Of a stretch of 64,000 nucleotides of DNA, positions 44,321-55,624 are shown one piece after another. Under the pieces are notes generated by a model, which was given only the letters and a program-made list of their open reading frames with translations, had not been told where the DNA came from and did no database searches. Made by a program: the position numbers and the translations under genes. The stretch's first letter is position 1. Every line of letters starts with the position of its first letter. This DNA is from Trachythela sp. YZ-2020. Taxonomy: Eukaryota > Cnidaria > Anthozoa > Malacalcyonacea > Clavulariidae. Location: assembly GCA_016169945.1 (NCBI GenBank), contig JADLSH010000008.1, positions 1 through 64,000 of the forward strand, given 5' to 3'.

Positions 44321-46139
44321 CTTACCAATACACCATATACTGGCATCACTCCCAAAAGTAATTTTGCGCTACTTCTGTGTACTTTTTTCTATTTTCCAAC
44401 CTTAGAAATTCCGCATTTCGACGATTTCGTCCATGTGTAATAGTCTGTTTCTAGTAGTTTGAAAATCTTTTTTTTTCTAATCGAAGAGGCCTGAGGTGTC
44501 ACTGATCAGCGATCATAGTAAATACTTCACGACATTGTACTGTTGTGCAAGCCTTGCTTTGGACAGTGCGAAATCAACGAATCTAATATAAATAAGAATA
44601 TTATCTTATAAAGAAAAAGTAATCTGAAAAGTAATTAGTAATTAATTACTTTTTTACAAGCGAAGCCCTCCACCGGTGACGTCTCATCAGTTGTAACTTG
44701 TGCCACAGAATTTCGTGAAAATTGAATTTGAAAGCTTCTTTTCGAACTAATTATTGTCGAGACAGTTACGGGATATTACTGTACATAAAGTACTGCAAAA
44801 TATTTATTGCGAATTCCGAATGCTCCCAAACTGCTCCCGAAGGCGAAGTCTATGCTTCGCAGACCTAGTACATTAACCCAGTCCAACTCAATGTATCACT
44901 GACCATTGAAGTTCACTGGGCAGACCGCGTGTTCAAAAATAAAATGGCGGACAAGCAAATCATATTCTATGAGACTATGACAGCTAGCCCATGAAATAGA
45001 TAGCAATATAGCAGTACGAGGATACTCTATTTCATGATTTCATGTCCTTTCATTGTTATCGGTTTCCTGTTGTGACCAAAAAATGCAAAAAAGTTGCTAA
45101 AAAATTGCAAAAAATTAAAACTTCAAGTTGCTCCTACTTGCTATACCTAAATTTCACGATATTTTCACACATACATAATTTAAAGCTTGAAATTTAAACA
45201 AAATGGTAAAACGTTTCTAATAAATATTTTCCCATGAGCGACGAGGATTGTCGAGGGGGCAGGTAAAGGAGGGTTGTACAGTGTGTGTGTGTGGTGGGGG
45301 GGCGTTCAATCCCATTTTCCCGACCAAATCTTTGTCTGAATCCTACTCACGGTACTCACTGATTTGCCAAATCCCATTCCCAGCATGAAAATTGCTGGGA
45401 AAATTCCCATATTACCCCTTCAAGACCCTAGAAAAAAGTCACCTGGGGATTTTTACTGAATTTCACAATAAACCTGAGATTTGCTAAAAGGTTGCTACGA
45501 AAGACAAAAGTTTCTTGAAGTTGCTATGATAAAAAAAAGTTGCTCGAAACGCTAAAAGTTGCCCAAAAGTTGCCGAGCACAATCGGGAAATGCCTGGTTG
45601 TGGACTGTTATGTCTGTTGGACTGTTATGCATCTAAATTTCTTATCCACATTGCAGTAAATTTCTTATCCAAATCTATTAGTACTCGGTCCGGCAGAGTT
45701 ATTACCTTGTCGCACAGAGCCTTATACGCGTCATACCAATAGTCAATAAACAATAAACTTTTACATTCTTGCTAAGACTAGTTATGTTGTTTCTCCCATC
45801 TGTTTTGGGCAATTGTATAGTACATACTATATATACAGTGGTGTAGAAGAGGGGGACGCTTGGGTGGAGCCCCCTTCCTCGAGCTATGGGGAGGGGGAGG
45901 GGAGGGCTGAGCCCTCCTTCTTTTTTGCTAGAATGCTTGAAAATAGATAATTTTTCCATAGTTTTCATTCTCCAAGCATCCTTTTTAACTCTTTCAGACA
46001 TGAATATCGTATAAAGATGGGATTGGGGGTTACTTATGACGTCATCCATCCCCGAATGTTTTCACCCTCGGTAACATTCTCGTCTAGAGAGCCTCCCTAG
46101 TTATGAATTTAGTTCTACAGCACTGCATATATACTAAAA
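44321..46139. other. Intergenic sequence
   Basis: No gene is recognised. Includes repeated aaaagttgct-type words near 45,060-45,580 and a short GT/GGGG tract near 45,280. A 115-codon minus-strand frame at 45,702-46,049 has no known motif. Confidence 0.5.
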
Positions 46140-48235
46140 TTTTATCAAAGAAATACAGTGTTTTAATTTAATTTAATTTTAATAATAATGCCTCCTTGGG
46201 CATCTCAAAATAAAAATTACAATAGTTTTCTTTTCAATCGTAAAAGTATATAAAAATTTAAGATGTTCCATCTTATTAAAAATCTATTATATATTTGATT
46301 ATAAGCGCCTAAAATTTCCTGTGACAATTCCCAAAAACCGCTTATGTTGCCCTTATTTATTTCATCCTGCTTATAGCGCTCCAACTTCGCTTTAAAATCG
46401 TTTACTGTTCCCGCCTCTTTAACTTTAATGGGAAACATGTTCCAATATCTAATAACTCTACTTCTAAAAATATCCATTTTTTATTAGACGAAAAGTTTGA
46501 GGTATGCAGTAAATTTCTTTCGGATCTGGAACTCCGAAACATATTATAGCCATAATCTACGAATGCACGCTTAATTTCATATGTCTCAATTAAATCGCCC
46601 CGAGCCCTACGCTCTAATAATGTTGTTAATCCCAGTTTTGCAGTCTATTTTGGTATGTTAATTCCTCCAACCCCGTGATTCGTTTGGTGAACCGCCTCTG
46701 GCATTTTCTAAGTTCATAATCTGAGCGGCACAATTCCCTCTCCGTAATGTGGGTGACCACACCTGTACACAATATTCTAAATGAGGTCGAATCAACGATT
46801 CATATATTGGAAGCAAAACAGACTTTGAACGTGAGACTGTATTTCGAAGAACCCACGCGATTGTACGATTTGCTGTTCCTACTGCTTTTTCTATTTGTAC
46901 ATCCCATCCACCATTGTGAGACATTGTCACACCAAGGTCAGATTCCTGCTCAACAGACTATTGCCGTTTAGAAAATATGTATACTTCACATTCACTTTAC
47001 CCATGTGCATGAGTAACATTTATCGGCATTAAACTTCATTGACCACTTGTTCTCCCAAACAGTGAGCTTATTTAAATCATTTTGGATTTCGTCAGGTTTG
47101 CTCGCATTCCCTATAAGCTTCACATCGTCGGCAAATAACTTTGTAGGCGTTTGCACAGAATCTGGAAGGTCGTTTATAAAGAACAGAAACAATAACGGCC
47201 CCAACACAGATCCCTGGGGAACTCCTGAAGTAACTTTTTTCCACGATGAAATACTTTTTCCCACACGAACAGCCATCCATCTATCTGATATGAAATCTTC
47301 AATAATTTTTAACGTATTTCCGGTTATTCCAAATGTCCCCAATTTAACAAGTAGTCTGTTGTGAGGTACAGTATCAAACGCTTTTTTAAAATCCAAATAA
47401 ATCAAATCTACTTGATCTCCTCCTTCCAAAATCTCAGATACTTCGTCCAATGTTTCCAACAAGTTGCATAAACAAGATCGTCCTTTCACAAAACCATGTT
47501 GACTAAGGGTCACATGTTTGGCAACATAACCAAGCATATGTCTATGCAAAAGTTTCTCATATAGCTTACATAATATACATGTCAATGATACTGGTCGGTA
47601 ATTTGCTGCATCCAACAATGATTCCTTCTTGTCAAGCCCGTAGCTGGCTCTCAATTTCTAGGGGGGCACTGCTGACAAATTTGGTAAAAATACGTTCTAG
47701 ACCGTGAAGAATATTAGATTTGTCCTTTATTTCTTAAACCTTTAAAATAAAGATAGAAAATCAACTTTCTAGTGTTTGGGGGGGGGGGGCATGATTTCAA
47801 TTTTATTTCCGGATGGGGGCACTGCCCCCAGGCCCCCCCTCAGCAACGGGCTTGCTTCTTGTGTAGTGCTATAATGATTGCCAATGGTATTTTCTGAAGC
47901 TTCGCACACGACCGAAAAATTTCAGCCACAGCATTAATAAATTGTGGGCTTTCACCCAGCAATCTGAGTATTTTAGGGTGAATTTCACCCAGCAGCTTTA
48001 TGGATATTCAAGTCTGATATCAACCGTTTAACATCTTCATCCTTAATCTCCACGTCACTAATTCGAACTACTTCCGGAAGAGTGAAGTAGCAGTCCATTG
48101 TGAGCGACCAATAGGGTTTATCTTGAAAAACAGACGAAAAGTATTCAACAAAAACCTGCGCAATTTCAGAAGGACAGTTCGTTTTTTTACCATTATCAGG
48201 ATTTATTATGGAGCCTACCGATATGTTTACCTTCC
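46140..48235 (-). pseudogene. L2/CR1-like LINE, decayed, with a nested MITE
   Basis: The minus-strand reverse transcriptase is spread over frames at 46,992-47,654 (NYRPVSLTCILCKLYEKLLH, LIYLDFKKAFDTVPHNRLL, SGVPQGSVLGPLLF, LFADDVKLIG), 46,658-46,930 (YESLIRPHLEYCVQVWSP) and 46,217-46,477 (the VIRYWNMFP tail). Upstream coding (CPSEIAQVFVEYFSSVFQDK) resumes beyond the MITE at 47,633-47,854, near 48,100-48,200. The catalytic FADD is present, but frameshifts separate the parts and the endonuclease is missing. The 3' end on the minus strand carries an ATTAA-type simple tail near 46,150. Confidence 0.82.
47633..47854. mobile_element. 222-bp hAT-like MITE inside the LINE
   Basis: The ends caagcccgtagctg and cagcaacgggcttg are inverted repeats. 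An exact 8-bp duplication, CTTCTTGT, flanks it (47,625-47,632 and 47,855-47,862). Eight-base duplications are typical of hAT elements. Removing it rejoins the LINE frame at HKKE before NYRPVSL. The interior is rich in G and C homopolymers and non-coding. Confidence 0.85.
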
Positions 48236-48642
48236 TTTTTGTGTAACAATAATTTTAACAGAAGTTTGTGTCCAGTAGAAACCTATGCATGTTTTCTCTT
48301 GGTCAAATTTGTAATACGTGATACTGACCTGAGCAGATGCGTGACGCGTGAAATTACGAAAAATCTGTGCGTGAAACGGGATCAAGACCCCCCCTAATTT
48401 GCCACCCACAATTTTAACGATGTCCAACACGAGCAGTTACTCAATTACTACCTCCGATCGATATGTTCGATTTGAGAACAGTGAAGCAGATTCAAAATTT
48501 TCTGTATATAGTACATATGCATACACTGATCACTAATGGAATCTCGTTGCATGCACAACGAAAATCTGTTTGAATTTTACCTTAATATACCTTTTTAATT
48601 GATCGTCCAATCTGTAGCTATCATATTTTGTTAGGTCTACTG
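48236..48642. other. Intergenic sequence
   Basis: A 67-codon minus-strand frame overlaps it, without recognised features. No other element seen. Confidence 0.4.
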
Positions 48643-49264
48643 CAGTCAACTCTCGCCTTGCGGACACCCCGCTACTACGGACACCCCGCTATTGCGGACA
48701 CCCCGCTATTATGAACACTCCGCTATTGCAGACACCCCGCTATTGCGGACACCCCGCTATTACGGACTCTCGCTATTACGGCATTGCGGACACTTCATGT
48801 GGTCTCCAACAAACATTTTTATTGTTCTACTCTCGTTACAACGGACACCTTGGACGTATTCCTCTCTGGACACAATATTAAAAGTGAAAGACTTTTAATT
48901 TATACAGTGACGTATTTTACTGTTTCTATTTATCAGCGGAAGTACTTTGAAGATTCCGTGCGTCATCATTTCTGTCGACAAAACTGACAAACAGAAAAAT
49001 ATAGAATGTTCCGATCTTTTCCCGCTTTATTTACACTACTTTCGAGGCATTTTACTTTGACTTGTACTTTGCACTCATATATCACAGTAAACCTCAACTA
49101 GAAGTGAAATAAACTGGACATTATAAACAAAATGGAGTAATGCATTGTGACATTTTACAACCTAAAATTGGTATATTTTCATCGCACCCCGCTATTGCGG
49201 ACTCTCGCTATTACGGACACTAAATGACGGTACCCAGGGTGTCCGCTATAACGAGAGTTGACTG
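48643..49264. mobile_element. Pogo/Tigger-like MITE with internal short repeats
   Basis: The left end cagtcaactctcg and the right end cgagagttgactg are inverted repeats, followed on the right by TA. The left flank has diverged to TG. CAGT termini and TA targets are typical of the pogo/Tigger branch of Tc1/mariner. Just inside the left end a ~13-bp unit (gcggacaccccgctatt and variants) is repeated about ten times, and single copies recur at the right end. No transposase. Confidence 0.75.
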
Positions 49265-49860
49265 TATATTATTGTGTACACCCTCCCCACGCGTGCACCT
49301 CACTCCCATCCCGTTTACTATGCAATCGGTCTATAGTATTGCCATTTATTGTTTCAATGGGGGAGGGGGGGGTCTTGTTCCTATGAAATTTGGTGTTTAA
49401 TATCTCAACAAATATCCATTTTCTGTGTACGTCACACCACAACACACAAATCTATAGAAACCAAGAATGTGTTTAATATTGCAAATTTACAAAAATATAT
49501 ACAAGAAATGCAAGTAAAGTTAAGACAGAATTATGCATTTTCCTTTCAGATTTAATACCACACCAGATACACAGACAACTTCATAAAACATTCAGAAGCT
49601 CTAGCTAAAAATATTCTGATCAGCGTGCACGTCATCAATTAATATATTCATGCAAACTCGAGTACTTAAAAGTACGTAATAGAAACTTTACTAAGTTGAA
49701 TACTAAAAGATGAAAATCATTATAATCACTTAATAGAATTCTCGCACATTTCTGGAAAAAAGCGCCTCCTAAATTCTGAAGAAAGATGGAGTAGTGAAAC
49801 CCAAAGACCATGCAAAAACGGAATTTTGGCCTCATTTCTAAACAATACATTCCCGCGTCT
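49265..49860. other. 3' flank of the transporter gene
   Basis: This stretch lies downstream of the minus-strand transporter. A TTTATT at 49,345-49,350 (AATAAA on the minus strand) is one possible polyadenylation signal, about 510 bp beyond the stop. No other gene is seen. Confidence 0.4.
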
Positions 49861-51126
49861 CTACGGCAGCCTAATGTTTCCATGATCAGGCAAACGATAG
49901 AACACGAAGCCAAGCCAAGCGATACCAACTGACCATAGTAACACAAGAGAAATACTGTATACAATAAGCCTTGTTTGAGCAAACACGAGTCCTGATATCC
50001 CACGTCCCACTAATGCTGCAACAAAAAGGTCGACCATTGCAAAACTTTGAATAGTGCCAGCATGTTGTAAAGGTGTGATCTTGGATAGCAGGGAACCAGC
50101 AAATGCAAAACATACTTGTGGCAATCCAAAACAAATACAAATGACGAGACTATAACTCATTGAAAATGGAACATTTGTCCATAGAAACGCATAAGTACAT
50201 AAAAGAAGCATTGAAGGTATTGGTAAAATGAAGGTGAATGCCAATATAACGCGTTCACTGTAGTGCGTTGTCGCAATATAAGCTGCTAAATTTACCAAAA
50301 ACACAAACATCATTCCAGCACCAAATAAAAACTTCACATGTATAAGTTTTAAGTGGAACAATTCCATAGTTAAAAGTTGAATAACTCCGGAAGAGGTGGC
50401 TACCACAAGAGTGTTTGAAAAGCTTAGATAGAACAAACACCATACTGTCGAATTGAAACTGTTTTTCAGAGTAACAGGTTTGACGTAATCACCAAGTACA
50501 CCGACTTCATCGGAACGACATATTTCGTCTGTCGCAAAATCAGATGGTAGAAAAATGAGTAAACACAGGAGCACGGACCAAATAGCTGCTAAAACAATCC
50601 CTGGGGAATTACCATCATTGATATTCCAACCAAGGATATTTGCATTAAACGTAACCAAGCCTCCAAAAACTGGCCCGCAAGTTGCACCAAAAGTGAACAT
50701 AGAATCCATCAGTATGAACAGTTTTGATCGATGTTCATTCATCGTGTGTCTTACTATCTCACCGTACATTCCAGCATAAGCAGCATTTGCTGCCCCGGAG
50801 AAAAAACACCCCACAAGTGGACAGTAGCCAGACACTGGAATGGCGTAAACTAAATTTGCGGTCACTTTAACCAAAACACAAACAAGTAGGATTAATTTTA
50901 CCCTTCGTGTTTTATCTGTAAGTTTACCAACAACAGGAGTAAATAGTATAAATCCCAAGGATTGGGCAGCCAGAACAGCGCCATAGAAACTCTTTGAAAG
51001 TCCAAGACTACGAATATAGTACCAGGCTGTTGGTAAAATAATGTAACCATCCGCACCAGAAATAAAGAAATATATACAAAAGAAGATTAAGATGCTCAAT
51101 TTTAAATTCGTTGTTTTTGATTCCAT
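49861..51126 (-). CDS. Major facilitator superfamily transporter (MFSD8-like)
   Basis: An intact 421-codon frame that encodes a polytopic membrane protein with about twelve hydrophobic helices. The loop between helices 2 and 3 reads GKLTDKTRR, the usual MFS G-x-x-x-D-x-x-x-R pattern, and helix 5 holds FGATCGPVFGG. The segments MYGEIVRHTMNEHRSK and NINDGNSPGIVL resemble invertebrate MFSD8-like proteins. The substrate cannot be told from sequence. The start codon follows a plausible 5' UTR acceptor (tttcag|g at 51,157), so the coding region is one exon but the gene is probably spliced. A short upstream ORF overlaps the start. Nothing in the frame suggests decay. Confidence 0.85.
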   Translation of the reverse strand: MESKTTNLKLSILIFFCIYFFISGADGYIILPTAWYYIRSLGLSKSFYGAVLAAQSLGFILFTPVVGKLTDKTRRVKLILLVCVLVKVTANLVYAIPVSGYCPLVGCFFSGAANAAYAGMYGEIVRHTMNEHRSKLFILMDSMFTFGATCGPVFGGLVTFNANILGWNINDGNSPGIVLAAIWSVLLCLLIFLPSDFATDEICRSDEVGVLGDYVKPVTLKNSFNSTVWCLFYLSFSNTLVVATSSGVIQLLTMELFHLKLIHVKFLFGAGMMFVFLVNLAAYIATTHYSERVILAFTFILPIPSMLLLCTYAFLWTNVPFSMSYSLVICICFGLPQVCFAFAGSLLSKITPLQHAGTIQSFAMVDLFVAALVGRGISGLVFAQTRLIVYSISLVLLWSVGIAWLGFVFYRLPDHGNIRLP

Positions 51127-51146
51127 TCTTTAACACTCTTTTCCAT
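51102..51146 (-). promoter_or_regulatory. Upstream ORF overlapping the transporter start
   Basis: An ATG at 51,146 (minus) opens a 14-codon frame (MEKSVKEWNQKQRI) that ends at 51,102. It runs past the main ATG at 51,126 in another frame. Ribosomes using it could not simply reinitiate at the main start, so it could lower translation. It lies after the inferred acceptor and so would be in the mature mRNA. Confidence 0.5.
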
Positions 51147-51159
51147 TGGAAAATAACCT

Positions 51160-52289
51160 GAAATACAATTATTAAACATTAAAAAATTGCACAAACTGAG
51201 AACATGATTACAAAAAGGAAACGCTGACTTGGGCATAGCCTGAACCTGCTCCGCTCCAATGCTCATAGTTTGAACACGGCATTAGTAGAATAATCTTAAG
51301 TGTCTTAACTTGCCTTGCAACTTGCCTCGGCAATTTCATTTCACTGAATACAAGTTGCACGTGAAATTGGAAAGTGTAGTATAACATAAAAAACATGTGC
51401 TTTTATACTGAATAAAAAATAACCATGTATGAGATGAGGTGAGTTCAGAGCCGGATTAAGGCAGCGCGTGCCCGTGGCATTTTTTTCGCGCGGGGCCCCT
51501 TTGGCTTTTTCCAACTGCTCTATAACCGGAAAAAAATTAACCCGTTTTGATTTAATGATTTAATAAGATTCGGCTACTATTTAAATACAACATATAGAGC
51601 CAGGGAATTCGCCACAGGTTCCCCCAATTACGGCGATCCCAAATAAACATGAATTAAATTACTGTACTAACAAATTTTCAAGGCAACTTAACAAGCTCAA
51701 CTAATAACGAAGATCTATCATATAGGACTAACAACAACTTATAACATTGTTAAGCGATCTGGCCCTTTTGCACTTTACACACACTGATTTCCATGTGCGC
51801 GGATCATCACAACTGAAAGTTTTGGATAGTGCATGTTTGTAATACAGTTTAAGACCTGATTTAAAGGACAGCAAACCTATGTCTCTAGTACGTAAGTTTT
51901 TAAGTATATATGGTTGAATTGCAATCTTAATTTGAAAGATATAATGACAGTAACGTATCTTATATTATAACATTCACTATTGGTAATTGGTCTGTCACTT
52001 AACTTTTTCTTAATAAAGTTTGAGAATATTCTATTTTTCTTTCCGGCCTAAAGCGCGAGGCCCCTTGAAGGCGGAACTTGGAAAACAATTCTCAATTTTG
52101 TGAAAGTTTTTAGTCATGCTGGGCATGACAAGCATGACCGGTAGCTACGCCACTATCAGACTAAGGTGTTACCAAAGCGGGTATACAGTGTTTTTCAAGT
52201 TAACATCCCCTTGAAACAATATATTAACTGAATGCGGGATTGGAATGATAACTTGAAGTTTAATCCACTCCTGATTACTAATCTTTAAT
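51160..52289. other. Intergenic sequence with possible hAT remnants
   Basis: No gene is seen. At 51,447 cagagccggattaaggc and near 52,134 the minus-strand form agtggcgtagctaccggtc resemble termini of common invertebrate DNA transposons. The two ends do not match each other and no target duplication was found. Confidence 0.35.
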
Positions 52290-52850
52290 CACAGGCGGCC
52301 CAATCTTGGGTAGAGTTGTATTTATAGTATACTATATAAAGATTGTATTATGGTAAAAATATGCGATGAAAATATATATTTTAAATAAAATTTACTTGCC
52401 TAACTTGTAAAGTTGTTTGTGTTCTCCTTTTATCCCTACTTTGTTGAGCTATGAATTCATCGAAAGTTTTTGCTTGATGCCTGCGGTCGACGCCGAATAC
52501 TTAATAAGAGTTAAAGGCTAATTATTCCCAGCCCCGGATCCGTCGAGACAAACATGCCAATACGAATATTCTCCCTCTTAAATTGCTTTATTCTCCAAGA
52601 AAATTCGCCAGCATGTAGAACAAACACCGATCTTTTCATATATAACGATACTTTAACATCTCGGGCAATTTTTAAACCAATTTTTGATCAATAGAATTCA
52701 AAATCCCAACTCTGTTGAACTGACAACGACCGAAAATGGACACATCGGCAGCTTGGCCACCTGGCCTCCTCTACCTGGGTGCGACGACAACATCTTGATA
52801 TGTAACAAATTGAGGGTTGCTTCGCGTGTGCCTAAAAGATATAAACAAAA

Positions 52851-52886
52851 TCTCGACGTTTCGAGCTAAAGCCCTTCGTCAGGAGA
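52851..52886 (-). ncRNA. Hammerhead ribozyme motif, left arm
   Basis: Read on the minus strand: TCTC, CTGACGA, GGGC, TTTA loop, GCTC, GAAA, then CGTC and GAGA. This gives stem I (TCTC/GAGA), the conserved CUGANGA core, a four-pair stem II with one G-U pair, GAAA and the cleavage triplet GUC. Stem III is minimal (ACGU), so activity may need a dimer. Hammerheads are known in the terminal repeats of Penelope-like elements. Confidence 0.72.
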
Positions 52887-52904
52887 AATTAGTAGACATT
52901 ACAT

Positions 52905-52933
52905 CAGCTTTTATAGCAACGCTATAAAAGCTG
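52905..52933. other. Perfect hairpin, left arm
   Basis: cagcttttatagc, aac loop, gctataaaagctg: 13 bp arms. The same hairpin occurs in the other arm with a gtt loop. Confidence 0.85.
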
Positions 52934-53162
52934 TCACGTGAACAAAATATTAACCAATGAAAATAAAGTAGTCATAACAATCATAACAAAATAGAATTAA
53001 TATGTAAAGATATAGACTGCGTGCAGGCTTCGGCCCGATTATAGGGTCGAAGGCCTGCGCACAGGCGTTACACTTATCAAAGCGCTATAAATGTCGTACA
53101 AGGGAAGGGAAGAGGGGATATAGAGGAAAGTATATAAGAAGTATTTAAGAGAAAAGAATGAG

Positions 53163-53637
53163 CTAGATGAAGGAGAGGCGCTCATTGATACCATCAGGCT
53201 GAATGGTGCCAAGTTTAAAAATGAGACGCTTTTCTTGCTTCCGACGGGTATCATTGCCACCAATAATGGGATGAATGGCGCATATTTTCATATCAGAAAA
53301 GGAGTGGTTGGCACTGTTGAAGTGCCTAGCAACAGGTTTGTTGTGCACATTGTTCTTAACATCACGCAAGTGCTCAGCAAACCTATCGCCTAAACGTCTT
53401 CCAGTCTCTCCGATGTAGAGCAAGCCACATTTGCTACAAGGGATGCAGTAAACGAGGTTGGAGGAGATGCACGTGAAACTGTGCTTGATGATATATAAAC
53501 TGAGATTTGGGAGCCGAAATACAGGTGGCGAGGTTTAAATGCTTACAAGTGTAGCACTTAGCACGACCACAGGAAACAGTGCCAGCTGGTGACACAGAGT
53601 CCTGTCGCAGTGAGCTGTGCACTAGGGTTTCCCGGAT
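53163..53637 (-). pseudogene. Penelope-like element, left arm: RT end and GIY-YIG nuclease
   Basis: On the minus strand the frame reads HSSLRQDSVSPAGTVSCGRA then KCYTCKHLNLATC, the cysteine-rich linker of Penelope-like proteins. After a frame change it reads MLYIGETGRRLGDRFAEHLR, the GIY-YIG endonuclease, ending GINERLSFI at 53,163. It lacks the reverse-transcriptase core. The linker keeps serine (TCG) at the site that is a stop in the right arm. Confidence 0.85.
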
Positions 53638-54990
53638 GTCAAATCACTTTACACTGTCATCCCGCATCAAGACGGCCTTCAAGCACTAAAATACTTTTTA
53701 GACCAAAGGGTAATTCAGGATCCATCTACCACCACCTTGGTGCGCTTGGCAGAGTTAGTGCTCACCTTGAACAGTTTCTCGTTTGATGGTGAGCATTACC
53801 AACAAATAAGTGGTGTGGCCATGGGTACCAAAATGGGACCCAACTATGCCAATTTGTTTGTTGGTTATGTGGAAAAACAAATCTTCGAACAATACACTGG
53901 TCCCTCACCTGACTTCTATCGCCGGTTCATTGATGATTGCTTAGGCACTGCATCATGCTCGCGTGCTGATCTGAATTGCTTCATTAACTTTGTTAATGAT
54001 TTCCATCCAGCACTTCAGTTCACATGGGAGATCAGTGAGACCAGTGTATCATTCCTAGACATTCTCATTTCTATCAATGGTAATAGGCTGAGCACATCTG
54101 TCTTTTACAAGCCTACTGACTCCCACAGCTATCTTCTCTTCTCATCCTGTCATCCTAAGCACACTAAAACTGCTATCCCTTACTCTCAATTCTTACGTCT
54201 TCGTCGCCTCTGCAGTGAAGACGACGACTTTGATGCCAAATGTTCAGAAATGAGAAGCTTTTTTGTGAATCGTGGCTATCCTTCCCACCTTTTAGATACT
54301 GCCCTTAACAAGGCCTCCCTTATACCCCGTTCAGACACCTTAAGAGAACCTTCGGTTGCAATTTCTAATCAAAAAGTACCTTTAGTTTTAACATTTCATC
54401 CATACAATTTTAAAGTAAGGGACATCATTTGCCAGAATTTTAATCTACTTAAAAATGACCCTGCAACGTCTTCCATTTTCTCCGAGACCCCACTAGTCTC
54501 TTTTCGACACAGTAAAAACATCCGGGAAACCCTAGTGCACAGCTCACTGCGACAGGACTCTGTGTCACCAGCTGGCACTGTTTCCTGTGGTCGTGCTAAG
54601 TGCTACACTTGTAAGCATTTAAACCTCGCCACCTGTATTTAGGCTCCAAAATCTCAGTTTGTCATCAAGCACAGTTTCACGTGCATCTCCTCCAACTTCG
54701 TTTACTGCATCTCTTGTAGCAAATGCGGCTTGCTCTACATCGGAGAGACTGGAAGACGTTTAGGCGATAGGTTTGCTGAGCACTTGCGTGATGTTAAGAA
54801 CAATGTGCACAACAAACCGGTTGCTAGGCACTTCAACAGTGCCAACCACTCCTTTTCTGATATGAAAATATGCGTCATTCATCCGATTATTGGTGGCAAT
54901 GATACCCGTCGGAAGCAAGAAAAGCGTCTCATTTTTAAACTTGGCACCATTCAGCCTGATGGTATCAATGAGCGCCTCTCCTTCATCTAG
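53638..54990 (+). pseudogene. Penelope-like element, right arm: RT plus GIY-YIG nuclease
   Basis: A plus-strand frame starts in mid-protein at SLYTVIPHQDGLQALKYF. It continues through GVAMGTKMGPNYANLFV, the catalytic FIDD (RRFIDDCLG), SFLDILI, VFYKPTDSHSYLLFSS and the linker CGRAKCYTCKHLNLATC. A TAG at 54,640-54,642 interrupts it. The same frame resumes and encodes the GIY-YIG nuclease (LLYIGETGRRLGDRF) to a stop at 54,988-54,990. Penelope-like elements pair these two domains for target-primed insertion. The N-terminal part is missing at the head-to-head junction, so the copy is not autonomous. Apart from the nonsense codon, I saw no frameshift in it. Confidence 0.9.
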
Positions 54991-55185
54991 CTCATTCTTT
55001 TCTCCTCTTCCCTTCCCTTGTACGACATTTATAGCGCTTTGATAAGTGTAACGCCTGTGCGCAGGCCTTCGACCCTATAATCGGGCCGAAGCCTGCACGC
55101 AGTCTATATCTTTACATATTAATTCTATTTTGTTACGATTGTTATGACTACTTTATTTTCATTGGTTAATATTTTGTTCACGTGA

Positions 55186-55214
55186 CAGCTTTTATAGCGT
55201 TGCTATAAAAGCTG
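55186..55214. other. Perfect hairpin, right arm
   Basis: cagcttttatagc, gtt loop, gctataaaagctg. It lies between the nuclease gene end and the hammerhead motif. The role is unknown; it could assist RNA folding. Confidence 0.85.
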
Positions 55215-55232
55215 ATGTAATGTCTACTAATT

Positions 55233-55268
55233 TCTCCTGACGAAGGGCTTTAGCTCGAAACGTCGAGA
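55233..55268 (+). ncRNA. Hammerhead ribozyme motif, right arm
   Basis: Same sequence as the left-arm motif, now on the plus strand. The expected cleavage is after GUC at 55,262-55,264. It lies about 240 bp downstream of the nuclease stop, in the region expected for a Penelope terminal repeat. A 13-bp-arm hairpin stands 18 bp upstream at 55,186-55,214. Confidence 0.72.
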
Positions 55269-55624
55269 TTTTGTTTATATCTTTTAGGCACACGCGAAGC
55301 AACCCTCAATTTGTTACATATCAAGATGTTGTCGTCGCACCCCCCTGCAAATCTCAACGGTAGAGGAGGCCAGGTGGCCAAGCTGCCGATGTGTCCATTT
55401 TCGGTCGTTGTCAGTTCAACAGAGTGGAGATTTTGATTTCTATTGATCAAAAATTGGTTTAAAAATTGCCCGAGATGTTAAAGTATCGTTATATATGAAA
55501 AGATCGGTGTTTGTTCTACAGGCTGGCGAATTTTCTTGGAGAATAAAGCAATTTAAGAAGGAGAATATTCGTATTGGCATGTTTGTCTCGACGGATCCGG
55601 GGCTGGGAATAATTAGCCTTTAAC

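Noticed and set aside
45702..46049. 115-codon minus-strand frame
   Set aside because: Low-complexity middle, no known motif, no splice or start context beyond chance.
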